A stretch of 64,000 nt of DNA from Silurus meridionalis (lineage: Eukaryota > Chordata > Actinopteri > Siluriformes > Siluridae): the NCBI RefSeq assembly GCF_014805685.1, contig NC_060887.1:38155168-38219167 (forward strand), written 5' to 3'. A program made the position numbers and the translations under genes. The notes beneath the pieces were generated by a model. The model did no database searches. It had not been told where the DNA came from and was given only the letters and a program-made list of their open reading frames with translations. Shown piece after piece: positions 45,771 to 55,627 of this stretch; positions within the stretch are counted from its first letter, which is position 1; every line of letters begins with the position of its first letter.

Positions 45771-46934
45771 CAGTGGAAAAACAGTGGAATATAATGAGTC
45801 GTCGCATTTACATTCGAACTCCACCAACCTGCAAAGTTCAAATCATCCTGCACCACATTTTAGTGGATAAATGAGGCATAATGTCTTTCATTTTTTCCTT
45901 CCTCATTATGTTACATGCATAAGCAGATGGATTTGTGTCCCTCTCCTGAGCCTTTCACTGCTAAATGAGCATTTTGCTGTAGACGAATGGCCTAGGACAT
46001 TCTCTCTCTCTTTCTCTCGCTCTCTTTCTCTCTCTTTCTATGTTTCTCTCTGGGGAAATATTTGATGTCGCTTAGATTTTTTCGGAATAATGCGCTCCCT
46101 GAGAAACATCAACTCACATTTTTAATATGGTGAACAGTAACTCCTCTGAAAGCAGAGTGTGCTGAGAGAGGCGGCTCTTTAACATATGAAAACAAAGTCC
46201 GCGAGCGTTTTGCTCTGACGGGGATAAGCCGATGGGAATAGCGCCATTGAGAAAAAAAAAAAAAAAAAAGTTGTGTGAGAGAGGCGGCTGAAGATCTCAT
46301 CTCTCAGCATTTCAAAAGCGTTTCGCAGTGTTTTATATCCGACGGCTTCATGCCGAGTGCTGCTCTGCATTCAAATCCACGTCTAATCCACTCCTGCCCC
46401 GCCTTCGCATCCGTGAGTTTTATGAGTATTGATAAAGACATTCGTGTATAGCTCAGTCTTAGTAAGCTGGGACCCTAAGCTCTCCCTAAGTCAATAAATC
46501 TCAGCATTTGAGCTACTTTGCGAATGTTTCGGCGCAGCGAGGTGAAACTAAAGCACTGGTTTTCTTCGTTAACTCCACTGGAGGAACAGGAGGATCCCAT
46601 CACGTATCGAGGTACGACTGTGGCTTACAGTCCCTCCCGTTTCCCACGGTATGAGCTCAGAAGCGTTTAACCCTAGTTAGTAATGTTCTGCTCTACCGCT
46701 GCAGGCCGTTGATTTATATTTTATAGCAATACAATGGTGCGTTTGATTTTAATAGGCCTACACGTATTTTTTATCTCTGTGTAAATACTGCTGCTCGAAA
46801 CCAAGGCCCAGAGCACAGGGCTTCATCTAACAGGTAAAAATAACCAAATGCACTTCTCTTAATGGCGGCTCTGGTGCTATAACTGTGCAGTCACACAGGA
46901 AATCTGTCCTTGTTCTCTCATACATGAGCTCAAA
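45771..46934. other. No gene recognised
   Basis: Mostly unique. (TC)n-like 46001-46048 and A20 at 46250-46269. 46380-46720 is non-repetitive and mid-G+C. Confidence 0.4.
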
Positions 46935-48440
46935 GATGCCCATTGGACAATTACTAATTCGACTGTCACTAATTGGTCAGTGCCACTTATTGGATATTGT
47001 TACTATTTGGACAGTGTCAATAATTGGTTATTGTCACTAATTGGACAGTGTCGCTAGTAGGTTATTGTTACTAATTGGACAGTGTCACTAATTGGACAGG
47101 GTCGCTAGTTGGTTATTGTTACTAATTAGACAGTGTCACTAATTAGACAGTGTCACTAATTGGACAGGGTCGCTAGTTGGTTATTGTTACTAATTAGACA
47201 GTGTCACTAATTGGACAGTGTCGCTAGTTGGTTATTGTTACTAATTAGACAGTGTCACTAATTGGACAGGGTCGCTAGTTGGTTATTGTTACTAATAAGA
47301 CAGTGATACTAATTGGACAGGGTCGCTAGTTGGTTATTGTTACTAATTAGACAGTGTCACTAATTGGACAGGGTCGCTAGTTGGTTATTGTTACTAATTA
47401 GACAGTGTCACTAATTGGACAGGGTCGCTAGTTGGTTATTGTTACTAATTGGACAGTGTTGCTGATTGGTTATTGTTTCTAATTGTACAGTGTCACTAAT
47501 TGGTTATTGTTTCTTATTGGACAGTGTCGCTAGTTGGTTATTGTTTTTAATTGGACAGTGTCGCTAGTTGGTTATTGTTACTAATTAGACAGTGTCACTA
47601 ATTGGACAGTGTCGCTAGTTGGTTATTGTTTCTAATTGGACAGTGTCACTAATTGGACAGTGTCACTAGTTTGTTATTGTTTCTTATTGGACAGTGTCGC
47701 TAGTTGGTTTTTGTTACTAATTGGACAGTGTCTCTTATTAGACAGTGTCGCTAGTAGGTTTTTGTTACTAATTGGACAGTGTCACTAATTGTTCATGGTT
47801 ACTAATTAGTCGGAGTCAGTAATTGGATAATATCAAAAATTTGACAGTGTCATCAATTAATAGGTCATCAATAAAGGTCTTATATCTTATCTTAATTGAT
47901 CAGTGTCACTATTTAGTCATTCTTACCAATTAGTTTGTGTCACTCAATAGACAGTGTCACTAATTGGTCATTGTTACTAATTTGTCATTTGAATTAATTG
48001 GTTATTGTTTTTAATTGGTCATTGGGATTAATTGGCCAGTGTTGTTGATTTAACAGTGTTGCTAAGTGACCAGTTTTACTAAATAACCAGCATTAATAAT
48101 TTGCCAGATTTGTTAATTGGCTATAGCCACTAATTGGCAGTTGTTACTTATTTCTCTTTGTTATTTATTGGCTTTTGTCACCGATTGGCCAAAGTTACTT
48201 CTTGGACAGTTTTCCTAATTGGCTAGTGTTTTTACTTGGCCAGTTTGGCTAATTGGTAAGTGTTATTTATTGGCTGTTTAGACAGATTGACGAGTGTTAC
48301 ATATTGGCTGTTAGTCTGTGTTTTTTATTAGCCAGTGTCACTACGTGGCCAAGATCACACACGGTGCGGTGTTACTAATTGGCTAGTGTTTTCACTTGGC
48401 CAGTGTTACTAAGTGACTGTTGAGACTGATTAGCCGGTGT
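46935..48440. repeat. 17-bp minisatellite with 51-bp higher-order unit
   Basis: Basic 17-mer 'ctaattggacagtgtca'. In 47050-47450 triplets repeat as a 51-bp unit: an 'attagacagtgtca' 17-mer, an 'attggacagggtcg' 17-mer and a 'agttggttattgtta' 17-mer. Conservation is highest centrally and decays to about 48440. Confidence 0.95.
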
Positions 48441-48503
48441 TAGTGCTCTCACATTATCCATTTACTGGCTGTCATGATCATTATTACTACTGGGTAAAAA
48501 TAC

Positions 48504-48900
48504 AGGGTGGGGCAAAAAGAACGTGTTTATGAAATGGGTAGTATTTGGGAAGGTGGAGTTTGGTGACCACCCCACGCAGTGGAACGTGGAGCATCGTGTT
48601 TTTAGAAATAATGATTCTGTTGTTACTGTTCTGATGTACCTTGGCCCCCACACTCACCAAATTTGTCTGTCTGCCATTTTTTGGAGGAGGGGGTTACCTC
48701 AAATTGAGAGTCTACGTTCTAAATCTCGTGCAGTAGAGGAGCTGAAAGTTGGCATTGGCGAAGAAATTTCAACTGTTCCGGAAGAAATGTTGGTAAGCGC
48801 GATGCAGAACTTTTCGATATAATCTTCTGTAATTACAGAATCAATGCATACCTTTAAAACGCACACTTTGAAAAACATGCGTTCTTTTTGCACCACCCTG
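48504..48900 (+). mobile_element. 397-bp mariner-type MITE with transposase remnants
   Basis: Ends are CAGGGTGGGGCAAAAAGAAC and its complement GTTCTTTTTGCACCACCCTG, flanked by TA (48502-48503, 48901-48902). Inside, the plus strand reads VEHRVFRNNDSVVTVL, resembling the N-terminal helix-turn-helix of mariner transposases with a DUF4817-type domain, then, after a deletion, AVEELKVGIGEEISTVPEEM and LVSAMQNF, the C-terminus. The middle with all catalytic residues is gone. A classic internal-deletion derivative. Confidence 0.85.
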
Positions 48901-49003
48901 TACAAACTCTGTAAAGAGAATCAATTGTCAAATGTATATGTTTTACCTAAAAACAATTCGGCTTCATCAGTCCGATAACCGAGTAACTGATACCATTTCA
49001 TTT

Positions 49004-49009
<6 letters not shown>

Positions 49010-49061
<52 letters not shown>
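49010..49061. repeat. (CA)n microsatellite
   Basis: About 26 CA units. Confidence 0.98.
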
Positions 49062-49065
<4 letters not shown>

Positions 49066-49284
49066 CTTTTCAAAGTGTTTAATAAATCACAGTGTGGGTG
49101 CAAAAAAATAAATTCATCCTTTTGCACCGACTCTCTTTAACACTTTCTGCTCCAAAAAAAAAAAAAAAAATCCAACAGAAAAAAAACAAAAAAAGTTTTC
49201 TTGTTTATAGGACTAAAATTCTCATAAATTAATCAACTTAAACAAGTACACACAAAGTATGGTAATTTAGGGCATATATACATG

Positions 49285-49650
49285 CCAAAAAAAGACAGGA
49301 GGTGGAGCTGGAGGTAGCAGAGCTGAAGATGTTGAGGTTTTCGTTGGGAGTGACGACGATAGACAGGATTAAAAATGAGGGACAGCGCATGTAGGGCGTT
49401 TTGGAGACAAGGTGAGGGAGGTGAGATTAAGATGGTTTGGACATGTGCAGAGGAGGGACATGGAGTATATCAGTAGGAGAATGCTGAGGATGGAGACACC
49501 AGGAAGAAGGAAAAGAGGAAGACCAAGGAGGAGGTTTATGGATGTGGTGAGGGAAGACATGCAGGTAGTTGGTTTGAAAGAGGCAGATGTAGAGGACAGG
49601 GGGGTTTGAGGACAGATGAATTATAAGAAGAAGAAGGAGAAGGTCCATAT
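49285..49650 (+). pseudogene. LINE 3' end (reverse transcriptase protein C-terminus)
   Basis: Reads LRWFGHVQRRDMEYISRRML, RRKRGRPRRRFMDVVREDM and VGLKEADVEDRG, the C-terminal domain after the RT in the same LINE family that occupies 61990-64000. It ends in a GAAG-rich tail (49620-49643), consistent with a microsatellite-like LINE 3' end. 5' truncated, upstream part frameshifted. Confidence 0.8.
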
Positions 49651-49729
49651 TGCATGGCTGATATTACTCTGGAAGCCTTTAGTGTAAAATTTCTGACAAT
49701 AATTTATTGTATTTCCATAAAACAATGTT

Positions 49730-50035
49730 TGGCCAAAAGTATTGGGACACGATTTCTCTCACATCTAGGAGACGCTTTGAGATCTATAGAGCTCTGACCT
49801 CAACTCTATTGGGATGAATGTGAACACTGACTGCACCCCCAGACCTCCTCACCTACATCAGTACATGACTTTACTCATGCTTTTGAATGTGGATGAGCAC
49901 AAGATCTTACGAAATCTAGTAGAACATCTTTCTAGAAAAGTAATAAGTAGAACTTATTATAACAATAAATGGAGACTAATTGTGGATTGGGACGTTCAAA
50001 AAGAAGCAGGTACCGATCTTTAGTCAGGTGTCCAC
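49730..50035 (+). pseudogene. Tc1-A transposase C-terminal relic
   Basis: 'ggccaaaagtattgggacac' end, then 'cctcaactctattgggatg', 'ctgcacccccagacctcctc', 'acgaaatctagtagaacatc', 'gggacgttcaaaaagaag' and 'caggtgtccac'. Forward copy, about 305 bp, with both ends recognisable. Confidence 0.7.
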
Positions 50036-50119
50036 AAAAAAAAGGGACAATCATAAGATATTTATACGTATATGAAGCAATCATGGAAAAACAGCTCAAA
50101 TAAATTCATTGTATGGATT

Positions 50120-50240
50120 AAGTTATTTATTTTTTTATTTTTTTTATACAGTTCATGATTTTTATTATTATTCTTTTTTATTATTATTATTATTACTATT
50201 ATTACTATTATTATTATTATTATTATTATTACACAAAAAA
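50120..50240. repeat. A+T-rich tract with (ATT)n
   Basis: T-rich run then (TTA)n at about 50157-50232. Confidence 0.95.
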
Positions 50241-50371
50241 ATTTAAATAGAAATGTATAAAAATATGTAAAGAAAGAAAGTTAAATAAAAATGAGTGCAT
50301 TTAATGAAACATCAAACCAATTGTGTGTGTGGGAAATAAAAATTATGAATCATTGTTAAAAAATTACGATT

Positions 50372-50570
50372 GATTGCCTTCTTCTTCTTTTGGGTTCTCC
50401 CATTAGGGGGCGCCACAGCGGATCATCTGTCTCCATACCCCCCTGTCCTCTACATCTGCCTCTTTCAAACCTACTACCTGCATGTCTTCCCTCACCACAT
50501 CCATAAACCTCCTCCTTGGCCTTCCTCTTTTCCTCCTTCCTGGTGTCTCCATCCTCAGCATTCTCATGTG
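50372..50570 (-). pseudogene. LINE 3' end, reverse orientation
   Basis: The minus strand reads a remnant of RKEEKRKAKEEVYGCGEGRH and then GMETDDPLWRPLMGEPK with a GAAGAAG tail at 50378-50390 in complement. This is the same LINE C-terminus as 49285-49650 with a longer 3' untranslated end ('ggggcgccacagcggatcat'). Confidence 0.8.
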
Positions 50571-50876
50571 TATTGTTCACGTGTATTTTTCTCCAACCAG
50601 CTTCTGAAGCAAAGCGTGAATTTCTCACAGAAAAGCAACCATTGTGACTTTATTTAGAAAGAGTAATTACTAAATAATTATGACAACAAAAATAATAATA
50701 AACTATAACAGCTGTAAAATGTGAGTGTGTAAGTAAAGTTTTCGAGCATGAAATCTGCTCCCCACGTGAGCACGTGGAGAGAAAACAGCAGAAACTTTAC
50801 ACTCGGGCTTAAAACCATGATTCATATTTGATTGCATGGCGTGTCGTGGAGAAAAAGGTCAAATGTTGCTTTAGTG

Positions 50877-50882
<6 letters not shown>
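50571..50882. other. No gene recognised
   Basis: Non-tandem sequence before the GA tract. Confidence 0.45.
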
Positions 50883-51158
<276 letters not shown>

Positions 51159-51309
51159 AAGCAATTGTTTCTAATTTAAAACTGGGAAGGGTTATAAGGC
51201 CATTTCCAAACAATATAAACCTAATCATGTGACATTGAGGAAGATTATTCCAAAAAGTGGAAAAAAATTTAAGTTGCTGATCTTCTCAGGAGTGGAGATC
51301 CCATTGATG

Positions 51310-51448
51310 TGCCCCTGGAGCACAGAGGGTTAGAGGCCTTGCTCAGGGGCACAGGAGCCCCAGCTTGGCGATACCAGTGATTTCTCCCCTGACTTTTTGA
51401 GCAGTAGCCCAAAGTCTTAACCACAGTGGTAGCACCTCCCTAATAAAA
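51310..51448 (-). mobile_element. SINE insertion 1 in the Tc1 relic
   Basis: 'gaggccttgctcaggggcac' and 'agtcttaaccacagtggtagc' in complement form the SINE core and tRNA-like head. Confidence 0.7.
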
Positions 51449-51654
51449 AAAAGACTGATGGTTTGTTTGGAAGGGTTGCCAGAAGAAAGCTCTTTCTTTC
51501 TAAAAAAAAATAAATAAATCATGGCAGCATGGCTTAGGTTTGGATTTAAACAAACTACAAGAATTCTGAAAATAATGGACAGACGAGACCAGACTGGAGA
51601 TATTTGAAAATAATGCACAGTGGCACGTATGGTGGAAATCCAAACACAATATTT

Positions 51655-51785
51655 TCCAGCATTCAGCAGACACACTTATCCAGGACAATTAGGGGTCAAG
51701 CAGTGGCAGCTTGGTGGTGCTGGGATTTGAACTTGTCACCTTTTGATCCGAAGTCTTAACCAGTAAGATACCACCTCCCTTCCAG
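51655..51785 (-). mobile_element. SINE insertion 2 in the Tc1 relic
   Basis: Complement of the SINE: 'gcagacacacttatccagg', 'agcagtggcagcttggtgg', 'gctgggatttgaacttgtc', 'tccgaagtcttaacc'. Confidence 0.8.
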
Positions 51786-52099
51786 CATATAAAGGCATGG
51801 GCACCTTGCAGTCATTGAGTTGACCATGAACTCCTCTGTGTATCAAAGTACTCTCGAGTCAAATGCGAACCCGTCTATCCGACAGCTAAAACTGCACCAT
51901 GCAACAGAACAATGATCCCAAGCAGACCAGCAAATCTACAGCAGAACGGCGGAAAAAAGAACAGAATCACGATGCTGCAAAAGTCCAGACCTGAACTCGA
52001 ATGAAATGCTGTTGCAGAATCCTAAAAAAGCTGTGCATCAACAAATACTTTCAAACCTCAGAGAACTGATAAGAAAAGAGACTGATAAACCCAAAGAAA

Positions 52100-52190
52100 G
52101 TTCTAGGTAGAGGCGGAGCTTATTCAAACAGGAAATGTTGAATTGGGTGTTCAAAAAGCACATACGTAGGTCTCCACAAACATTTGTGTA
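52100..52190 (+). mobile_element. Tc1-A end fragment
   Basis: 'tgaattgggtgttcaaaaag' then 'gtctccacaaacatttgtg' is the family 3' end. Confidence 0.55.
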
Positions 52191-52375
52191 TATGTGGTTA
52201 AGGCATTGGGATTTTGGATCTGAAGGTTGTGAGTTCCAGCCACACCAAGCTGACACCAAAAGCCTGGGCCCCTAAGCAAGGCCCCTAAGCCCTATATCTG
52301 CTCAGTGGTATGAATGAGATAAATGCAAGTCACTCTGGATAAAAGTGTGTGCCAAATCCCATAAATGTAAAATGC
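52190..52375 (+). mobile_element. tRNA-headed SINE
   Basis: Head 'gtggttaaggcattggg' and B-box-like 'ggttgtgagttccag'; core 'gggcccctaagcaaggcccc'; tail 'gcaagtcactctggataaaag' with 'gccaaatcccataaatgtaaa'. Same family as 22455-22645. Confidence 0.8.
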
Positions 52376-53050
52376 ATTAATTAAATGAATTCACCCTTAG
52401 ATTTTGACCTAATATTATATTCACACCCACACACACACACACACACACCTGGGTTGCTTGTCTGGAGCTCAGGTGTGGATGAATAGAGTGATGTAAGAGT
52501 GGTATATAACGGTGTGATCATGCCTCTGTGGCCTGGCCTTTTAGATTCCGGGTAATAAAACCCCGTCGCGTTAATGAAGATGTGAACGAGGTTGTCGTGC
52601 GGAACTGATCAACTTTCTACCTTTATTTCATTTATTGATTTCTTTTGAACTTCAGCTGCCATGTGAAAGAGACGGAGAGAAAGGAAGAGAGAGGAAAAAA
52701 GAGAGAGAGGGAGAGAGATATTAAAATGGTGGAGCGGCCTGGTGACAGGCTGTGCGTAATTTCCCAGCCGGATTTCGTCCTCTCTCCTTGTGATGGATGG
52801 GCAGCAGATCCGCAGGGATTAAGGTGAGCCTGTCTTTGATTTCTTTTTCATATCTTTTAATGCCAGCTATCTGTAATCTGTCACTCGGGTCTGCGACTGC
52901 ACTGACACACGTGTGCCGGTGGGGATATTTCAAATCGCCACCGTACCATTTTGGCTTCACTACACAGCCACGGTTACATTTCCAACCTTTTTTATTTTTT
53001 AGAATGTATACAGTACATCATACATCATATATATGTGTGTGTTTTATATA
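52376..53050. other. No gene recognised
   Basis: Short (CA)n at 52428-52448 and GA-rich 52670-52720. 52480-52980 is mid-G+C and non-repetitive. Confidence 0.4.
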
Positions 53051-53052
53051 TA

Positions 53053-53340
53053 CACTATATTAACAAAAGTATTGGGACACCTGCTCATAAGTACGGTATG
53101 TGATTTTTGATCATTGCATTTCACATTTAGTGTTCAGTGTAAAGCACACCTGTGCAGTAATCACGCCGTCTAATCAGCATCTCGATCTGCCACACCTGTG
53201 AGGTGGATGATTATCTCGGTAAAGGAGAAGTGCTCGCTAACAAACATTTAGACAGATTTGTGAACAATATTGGAGAGAAAAAGGCCTCATGAAAAATGGG
53301 GGCAAAAACAACAGTGTTGCGTTAATATTTTTGTTCAGTG
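53053..53340. mobile_element. 288-bp non-autonomous DNA transposon remnant
   Basis: Imperfect terminal inverted repeats CACTATATTAACAAAAGTAT and, in complement of the right end, CACTGAACAAAAATATTAAC, flanked by TA. Internal 'ctgccacacctgtgaggtgg' and 'gaaaaatgggggcaaaaaca' match a very common fish non-autonomous family I recognise but cannot name with certainty. Confidence 0.65.
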
Positions 53341-53399
53341 TACGTTACAGTATACACATAAATCTAAACTGGCCTGGATGCAGTTTAGATGTTTCACCA

Positions 53400-53725
53400 T
53401 TTAAAATGGTGCAAATATATCACCCAGAACTGTTGAACAGTTAAAGTCCTGTATCAGACATACGAGACAACATTCCCCTTCCAAAACTTCAGCAACTGGT
53501 CTCCATAGTTCCCAGGTGTATAGACAGAAGATGTGATGCTACACAGTGGTAAACACGTCCCTGTCCCAACTTTTTTACGTCCTGTTGCAGCCATCGAAAT
53601 CCAAATTACTATATTATTGGCAAATTATATTCTCAAATTAACCATTTGATATGTCTTTATATTTGTATCTATTTATGAAATTTGTACATTCTATTTTTAT
53701 TTACATTTTACACAGTGTCTGAAGC
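53400..53725 (+). pseudogene. Tc1/mariner element 3' end
   Basis: 'cacccagaactgttgaacag', 'tagacagaagatgtgatgc' and 'tacacagtggtaaacacg' match 6785-6900, and the tail 'tctatttttatttacattttac' matches the usual 3' region. The tandem duplication starts inside this relic at 53655. Confidence 0.7.
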
Positions 53726-55625
53726 TATTTTTTTTTTCTTATTAACTCATTAATTATGCTAAGCCAGTCATTATCTTCAGATTTTTTTTCAGATTTTATA
53801 TTAAGCTAACAGTCTGATATAGACTGCTATTCAGTATTCTTAGCATGTTTATTTCCTACACATCTATTCACTACACTAAGCTAGCATCTTCTTATAGACT
53901 TTCACTATGTAAAATAACAATAATCCAAAAACTTCCTTTGCTTCCTGTAGACCTCCATTTATTATGCTTAGCGAACCATTTTATAGCCACTCATTCCTTA
54001 TGCTAAGTGAACTGTTTCCTATAGATCTAGGGTCATTATGCTGAGCTAACTGTTTCTTATTGAATTTTACTGAGTAGTTAAAGCGTTCTATAGACTTCTG
54101 TGTATTCTGCTAAGCCAAACCTTACTCAACATGTCTTTATTATGCTAACTGGTTAACCAAGCAAACCAACACCGACTGATCAACTCAGCACTAAAACTAC
54201 AACTCTCACTAGGGTCCTACAACATGTTTCATTATCTCTTTAAAACCCTCCTTCAATATATTTTACTTCCTTTCCCTTCAAAATCATGAGGGTGAGGTGT
54301 AATTGTGGAGTCTCTGTAGGCCCGGAGCAGGTAATGGAGAGGAAATAAGTCTATATGAAGGATTTATGGAGGATTTGCAGGAGCTTCCTTTTCAAAGAGG
54401 AGGTATGGAGCTTATTAAGGCGCAGTCAGAAGCTCCTCTGGGGGTGGAACGGGGAGCCTAGTCCGGCTTCTCTCTCTGTACCGGTTGAATCATCCTCGAT
54501 CTCGGGTGATTTAATATGGCAGACCTTTCCTCCAGGCTAATTCCGTTCACCGCAGCATTTCAGACGCTCCCCTCTCAAAGAGTTCAGATCGCTTTCAATG
54601 ACAGTCACTCGGTTATTAAAGTCATTATAACACAGTGCTGAGGGATTTTTTAATCTGATTGGTTGGAAGGTGTTGATTAGTTTTCTGTAAGAGCAGCTTT
54701 GATAGAAGAGAAGGTTTATATTAATGCTGATTTTTATTTAATATTAATGGAAGAAGTCTCCAGTTCCAGTCCAGCAGATTCCACCAATCCTGTAGTTTAT
54801 TTAATATTAATGGAAGAAGTCTCCAGTTCCAGTTTAGCAGATTCCACAGGTCCTGTAGTTTATTTAATGGAGGGAGTATCCAGTGGCTGTCCAGAGTCCA
54901 CAGGTCACATACAGGGAGTGCAGAATTATTAGGCAAATGAGTATTTTGACCACATCATCCTCGTTATGCATGTTGTCTTACTCCAAGCTGTATAGGCTGG
55001 AAAGCCTACTACCAATTAAGCATATTAGGTGATGTGCATCTCTGTAATGAGAAGGGGTGTGGTCTAATGACATCAACACCCTATATCAGGTGTGCATAAT
55101 TATTAGGCAACTTCCTTTCCTTTGGCAAAATGGGTCAAAAGAAGGACTTGACAGGCTCAGAAAAGTCAAAAATAGTGAGATATATTGCAGAGGATGCAGC
55201 AGTCTTAAAATAGCCAAGCTTCTGAGCGTGATCATCGAACAATCAAGCGTTTCATTCAAAATAGTCGACAGGGTCGCAAGAAGCGTGTGGAAAAACCAAG
55301 GCGCAAAATAACTGCCCGTGAACTGAGAAAAGTCAAGCGTGCAGCTGCCAAGATGCCACTTGCCACCAGTTTGGCCATATTTCAGAGCTGCAACATCACT
55401 GGGTGCCCAAAAGCACAAGGTGTGCAATACTCAGAGACATGGCCAAGGTAAGAAAGGCAGAAAGTCGACCACCACTGAACAAGACACACAAGCTGAAACG
55501 TCAAGACTGGGCCAAGAAATATCTCAAGACTGATTTTTCTAAGGTTTTATGGACTGATGAAATGAGAGTGAGTCTTGATGGGCCAGATGGATGGGCCCGT
55601 GGCTGGATTGGTAAAGGGCAGAGAG
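53655..55625. repeat. Direct tandem duplication, copy 1 (1971 bp)
   Basis: Near-identical to 55626-57593. The left boundary is in the 3' relic of a Tc1/mariner element; the right boundary is inside the transposase of a DD37E element. It contains about 1 kb of unassigned sequence (53726-54732), a 63-bp minisatellite and the first 714 bp of the DD37E element. Confidence 0.95.
54733..54908. repeat. 63-bp minisatellite, left arm (copy 1)
   Basis: Units begin 'tttatttaatattaatgg' at 54733 and 54796, then a shorter unit at about 54859. It continues on the far side of the DD37E element at 58435. Confidence 0.9.
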
Positions 55626-55627
55626 CT
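54912..55627 (+). mobile_element. DD37E element, 5' part only (duplicated copy)
   Basis: Identical in structure to the first 715 bp of 56881-58432, ending at 'gggcagagagct' where the duplicated flank starts. The transposase frame keeps LWTDEMRVSLDG (first Asp), then reads into foreign sequence and stops at 55693. It has no right terminal repeat, so it cannot move. Confidence 0.93.

Larger units (their letters stand above)
51178..52075 (+). pseudogene. Tc1-like transposase relic interrupted by two SINEs
   Basis: Three pieces of one Tc1 transposase in order. 51178-51310 ('ggaagggttataaggccatttcc', 'agattattccaaaaagtgg') is the helix-turn-helix region. 51445-51655 ('ggaagggttgccagaagaaag', 'ggacagacgagaccagactgg') holds the linker and the first Asp (WTDET-like). 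51786-52075 ('ggcatgggcaccttgcagtc', 'catgcaacagaacaatgatccc', 'gctgtgcatcaacaaat') holds the second Asp region and C-terminus. The second catalytic motif reads QQNND where the family has QQDND, so the Asp is now Asn. The Glu motif is degraded ('agacctgaactcgaatgaaatg'). Confidence 0.8.

Noticed and set aside
46935..48440. CRISPR-like array
   Set aside because: Units are contiguous 17-mers without unique spacers, and the context is a vertebrate genome.
48523..48822. 99-codon plus frame as a host gene
   Set aside because: Lies wholly within the mariner MITE and represents fused transposase ends.
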